40,275 bases of DNA from Spirochaetaceae bacterium (lineage in GTDB: Bacteria; Spirochaetota; Spirochaetia; SZUA-6; Bin103), in contig JAPOQV010000107.1 in NCBI GenBank assembly GCA_026710565.1, positions 1 through 40,275 on the forward strand, read 5' to 3'. Both the position numbers and the translations under genes were made by a program. The notes under the pieces are model-generated. The model searched no databases, was not told the DNA's origin, and saw only the letters and a list, made by a program, of their open reading frames with translations. The stretch's first letter is position 1. Every line of letters starts with the position of its first letter. This document shows, in pieces, positions 38,640 to 40,275 of the stretch.

Positions 38640-40275
38640 GGCTCCTCTCCCAGGCGGACGGCGCCGGCCACCTGGCGCCGTCCGATGAACATGGCCACCG
38701 CCACCACGGCGGCCGCCAGCGCGGCGGCCACCACCAGCAGCAGAGCGGTGAGGTCGGCCACGTCGGTCACCACCAGGTACGGCGGCACGGTCGACACCTC
38801 CGCGGCGCGGTCACGCAGGAGCGGCAGGAACAGCAGCGACGCGATGCGCGCGCCCGCCACGCCGAGCCCCACGCCCACGCCGACGGTCAACAGGCGCTCC
38901 ACCGCCAGCACGCCGGTGGTCTGCAGCGCCGACAGGCCGTTGGCGCGCAGGGCGGCGATCTGCACCGACTGTTCCCGCGTCGAGGAGATGGTGGAGACCA
39001 GCAGCGCCAGCACGGTCACGGCCGCCGCCGCGACAAAGCCCAGCGACAGCACGCCGAAGAAGCCGCGGCGATACGGCTCGCTCTGCAGCTCGGCGAGCTG
39101 GTGCCGCGCGTCCAGCACCCGCTCCGCGATCACGCCGATCGAGGAGAGCTCCTCGACCAGGAGGTCCACCCCGGTGAGCCCGTCCGCGGAGGTCATCTCC
39201 TCCTCGTTCAGCGAGTACCAGCTCTCGTACGGTTCCAGCACCGTGAAGTCCTGCACGTGCGCGAGGTTGGCCACCGCGAACGCGCGGTCGGACGGATCGA
39301 GCGCCGGCCAGTAGGGGATCACGCCCACGACGTACACCTCGATCGGCTGGTTCTGGTACTCGATGGTGAAGGCGTCCCCCGGTCCCAGGTCGTAGCGGCC
39401 GGCCAGCCACCTGCTGATCAGCACCCCCTCCCGGTGCCGGGCCAGCGCCACCAGGTAGTCCGCGAACGGGTACGGCAGCAGATCGTCCCGCCGCCACGCG
39501 GCGCGCACGAATTCCTCCGGCGCCAGGGCCATCAGGTTGAACGCACCGAGCTGCCTCGATCCCCTGCTCCCCTCCACCCGGCGGTAAAGCACGCGTGCCA
39601 TCGCCTCGACGCCGGGGATCTGGGCCCGCACCACCCACGGCGGCTCGCTCGCCGCGACCGGACGCGGATCCTCTCGCCGCCGCGGAGGCTCCGGGTTGTC
39701 GGGGTCCGGCGGGACCCACGACTCGATCACCACGACCTCGGCGCCCACCAGGTAGCGGATCCGGTCGGCGATGTTGAGCTGCAGCGTGCGCGCGGCCGAG
39801 CCGTTATAGATGCCCATCGCCACGGTGACGATCAGCAGCACCACGACGGAGACGAACGGCCCGGTGTTGCGCGCCAGCCGGCGGAAGCTGAGCTGCCACA
39901 CCACCCCGCGCACGATCGTGGTCAGGCGGCTGAGCGCCGCCATCGCCAGCGGAAACAGCCGCAACAGCAGCAGTCCGAAGCCCAGGAAGAACAGCACCGG
40001 GACCACGAACAGCAGCGGGTCCGCTTCGACGGTGGCGTCGGGCGCCAGGCGGATCGACTGCCAGCGCAGGCTCGAGTAGCCGTAGAAGCCGACTCCCAGC
40101 ACGATCACGTCAATGAAGTAGCGGTGCCAGAACGAGCGGCGCATGCCGCGCGCGCGGAGCTGCCTGAGGGTGACCACCGACAGCCGCCCGCCCGCGGCGG
40201 CCGGTCCCACCGCGGCGGCGACCGCCAGAACGCTCGCCAGCGCCGCGAACCAGCGGGACTGCCGCGTCACCGCGA
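38636..40275 (-). CDS. FtsX/MacB-like ABC transporter permease, 5' part beyond window
   Basis: The frame is open to the window edge, so the N-terminal part lies outside. The visible 545 codons show a membrane segment (RYFIDVIVLGVGFYGYSS), two further helices, and a second FtsX core: a helix (FVSVVVLLIVTVAMGIYNGS), a large extracytoplasmic domain of about 250 residues (AARTLQLNIADRIRYLVGAE onward), and three C-terminal helices (GVLSLGFVAAAAVTVLALLV and later). This duplicated layout fits the about 900-residue FtsX permeases, as does the segment LSVVTLRQLRA. With the overlapping ATPase it would form a complete complex for lipoprotein or lipid handling, or mechanotransmission. Confidence 0.88.
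   Translation of the reverse strand, partial: AVTRQSRWFAALASVLAVAAAVGPAAAGGRLSVVTLRQLRARGMRRSFWHRYFIDVIVLGVGFYGYSSLRWQSIRLAPDATVEADPLLFVVPVLFFLGFGLLLLRLFPLAMAALSRLTTIVRGVVWQLSFRRLARNTGPFVSVVVLLIVTVAMGIYNGSAARTLQLNIADRIRYLVGAEVVVIESWVPPDPDNPEPPRRREDPRPVAASEPPWVVRAQIPGVEAMARVLYRRVEGSRGSRQLGAFNLMALAPEEFVRAAWRRDDLLPYPFADYLVALARHREGVLISRWLAGRYDLGPGDAFTIEYQNQPIEVYVVGVIPYWPALDPSDRAFAVANLAHVQDFTVLEPYESWYSLNEEEMTSADGLTGVDLLVEELSSIGVIAERVLDARHQLAELQSEPYRRGFFGVLSLGFVAAAAVTVLALLVSTISSTREQSVQIAALRANGLSALQTTGVLAVERLLTVGVGVGLGVAGARIASLLFLPLLRDRAAEVSTVPPYLVVTDVADLTALLLVVAAALAAAVVAVAMFIGRRQVAGAVRLGEEP

Overview
The window is high-G+C bacterial DNA (about two-thirds G+C by eye) and is densely coding. Most of it concerns uptake and breakdown of carbohydrate. 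Two features point to a diderm, most plausibly a Spirochaetota member known from environmental or host-associated metagenomes: LplA/LplB/YtcP-type sugar importers whose binding proteins have signal peptides ending in A-G-Q-Q or A-F-A-A-P rather than a lipobox cysteine, and multi-copy AAA-like/PD-(D/E)XK and Rpn/DUF4351 nucleases. This is an inference; no rRNA, tRNA or marker gene is present. I saw no transposase, integrase, CRISPR array or tRNA.

Layout. 1-2.9 kb (+): a pair of ABC exporter half-transporters, the first cut off at its 5' end. 3.0-4.8 kb (-): an AAA-like/PD-(D/E)XK nuclease protein. 4.9-6.5 kb (+): a beta-propeller glycosidase-like protein whose 3' end overlaps a convergent Phd/PIN toxin-antitoxin pair (6.4-7.2 kb, -). 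7.2-10.8 kb (-): sugar importer 1 (binding protein, then two permeases). 11.2-14.0 kb (+): aldo/keto reductase, the ribosome-rescue hydrolase ArfB, and a TIM-barrel glycosidase-like protein, nearly head-to-tail. 14.05-16.4 kb (+): an island of selfish or stress modules in different states of decay, namely an intact vapBC, an Rpn-type nuclease, an orphan ribbon-helix-helix antitoxin, a relE gene reduced to its two ends, and the promoter plus first 13 codons of a second vapB. That last relic is joined in frame to a DUF4838 glycosidase-like gene (16.4-18.4 kb, +). 18.4-24.1 kb (-): sugar importer 2 (permease, binding protein, permease) ending in a sialidase-like protein that carries a zinc-ribbon motif. 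24.1-25.2 kb (+): a deletion chimera of a third LplB-like permease and the tail of another sialidase-like gene, leading straight into a GH3 glycosidase (25.2-27.2 kb, +). 27.2-40.3 kb (-): one continuous co-directional block. In transcription order it runs FtsX-like permease (cut by the window edge), ABC ATPase with an AbrB-like tail, family-5 binding protein, OppB/C/D/F-type importer, GH127 beta-L-arabinofuranosidase-like enzyme, phytanoyl-CoA-dioxygenase-like protein and sulfatase.

How it fits together. Three solute importers are interleaved with GH3, GH127, DUF4838, GH-like TIM-barrel and propeller enzymes, a formylglycine sulfatase and a 2-oxoglutarate oxygenase. This suggests a scavenger of complex, partly sulfated, possibly arabinose- and xylose-containing glycans. 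The third importer belongs to the peptide family by sequence, but its operon argues for an oligosaccharide substrate. Every binding-protein gene is followed by a GC-rich hairpin before the next permease gene. No sugar-responsive regulator gene is present, and none of the convergent gene pairs has a recognisable T-tailed intrinsic terminator.

The most unusual observations are the vapB leader captured by the DUF4838 gene, the ABC-ATPase/AbrB fusion, the triple 14-bp start-codon repeat in importer 1, the zinc ribbon in a sialidase-like protein, the repeated binding-protein/hairpin/permease layout, and the permease/sialidase deletion scar.
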